A DNA stretch of 5,714 bases from assembly GCA_018659505.1 (NCBI GenBank), contig JABJMI010000466.1, forward strand, positions 1-5,714, in the 5' to 3' direction. Source of the stretch: Planctomicrobium sp. (GTDB taxonomy: Bacteria; Planctomycetota; Planctomycetia; Planctomycetales; Planctomycetaceae). A program made the translations under genes and the position numbers. This document shows positions 5,291 through 5,714 of the stretch, piece by piece. The notes beneath the pieces are model-generated. The model worked only from the letters and a program-made list of their open reading frames with translations. It was not told the DNA's origin and did no database searches. Each line of letters opens with the position of its first letter. Position 1 is the stretch's first letter.

Positions 5291-5714
5291 GTGATTCGAG
5301 TGGCAGTAATTGGTGGAACGGGCTATACGGCACTGGAAGTGATGAGATTGCTGCAACGGCATCCTCAAGCAGAAATTACCGTCGTGACAAGTCGCTCTGA
5401 GACAGGAACAGTGGCTTCTGTTCATCCATCTTTGACGGGGCAAGTGGAGGTTTCATTCACCAATTCTTCTATCGATGAATTAAGTGAACTCGCTGACGTC
5501 GCGTTCTGCTGCCTGCCTCATGTGGCGAGCATGGAAAGCATTCCCGGCTTGCTCGCTGCCGGATTGAAAGTGGTCGATCTGTCAGCCGATTATCGGTTAA
5601 CCGATCCCGGTGTGTACGAGAAGTGGTACGGTCACGTGCATACCGATCCGACGCGACTCGGCAGCACCGTCTACGGATTGCCGGAATTGTACCGCGATCA
5701 GATTAAAGGACAGA
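5291..5714 (+). CDS. argC: N-acetyl-gamma-glutamyl-phosphate reductase, N-terminal part
   Basis: This NADPH-dependent enzyme reduces N-acetylglutamyl phosphate to the semialdehyde in arginine biosynthesis. The first 141 codons are present and the frame runs off the window; a complete protein would be roughly 340 residues. The Rossmann nucleotide-binding start is clear (MIRVAVIGGTGYTALEVMRLL, the GxxGYT motif). It is followed by FCCLPHVASM (72-81), VVDLSADYRL (94-103) and YGLPELYRDQI (128-138), all ArgC landmarks. The catalytic cysteine should lie just beyond the edge. The usual glycine after GYT is alanine here, a mild variant. The GTG start is set by the SD AAGGA 6 nt upstream and by the correct N-terminal motif. 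The 84-nt gap from bioF and its own SD allow either read-through or a separate promoter. AT-rich TAAAATATAGT at 5266-5276 is a possible -10 region. Confidence 0.93.
   Translation, partial: MIRVAVIGGTGYTALEVMRLLQRHPQAEITVVTSRSETGTVASVHPSLTGQVEVSFTNSSIDELSELADVAFCCLPHVASMESIPGLLAAGLKVVDLSADYRLTDPGVYEKWYGHVHTDPTRLGSTVYGLPELYRDQIKGQ

Noticed and set aside
5213..5443. Minus-strand ORF opposite the bioF-argC gap and the argC start
   Set aside because: It overlaps the conserved ArgC nucleotide-binding region antisense, and its composition is not protein-like.
1..5714. CRISPR array, tRNA, riboswitch, toxin-antitoxin or defence system
   Set aside because: No regular repeats with spacers, no cloverleaf, no biotin or arginine control element I could recognise, and no small gene pair beyond the IS orfA/orfB.

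Overview
The window looks like a piece of a bacterial chromosome of about 50% GC. It has single-purpose metabolic genes on both strands and one insertion sequence at the left end. Protein style, weak or absent Shine-Dalgarno (SD) sites on several core genes, and a small secreted Gly/Tyr-rich protein are compatible with a member of the Planctomycetota. That placement is an impression from the sequence and was not tested by any search.

Left part (1-1394): an IS3-family element of about 1.24 kb lies on the minus strand, with orfA (HTH plus coiled coil) and orfB (DDE integrase). Between them is a textbook programmed -1 frameshift site: GGGAAAC in the correct phase, an SD-like AAGGAGG upstream and a two-part stem 6 nt downstream. 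The element sits inside a small minus-strand gene for an exported Gly/Tyr-rich protein. If the element is removed at the duplicated GGTACC, the reading frame on the two sides joins exactly, so the host gene is an insertional pseudogene whose 3' end leaves the window at base 1.

Middle (1395-2853): a non-coding spacer, then manA (class I mannose-6-phosphate isomerase) on the minus strand, then a 250 bp divergent intergenic region that should hold the promoters for manA and for the rightward genes.

Right part (2854-5714): a rightward cluster of an M24-family Xaa-Pro-type metallopeptidase with all five metal ligands, bioF (8-amino-7-oxononanoate synthase, the first committed step of the biotin ring pathway) starting 4 nt after the peptidase stop, and, after an 84 nt gap, the start of argC (arginine biosynthesis), cut by the window edge. 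The peptidase and bioF are probably co-transcribed. argC has its own good SD site and may be a separate unit.

I see no CRISPR array, tRNA, rRNA, phage gene or clear multi-gene defence or secondary-metabolism system. The most interesting signals are the IS insertion into the secreted-protein gene, the IS frameshift signal, and a perfect 16-bp inverted repeat embedded in the 3' end of the transposase gene.
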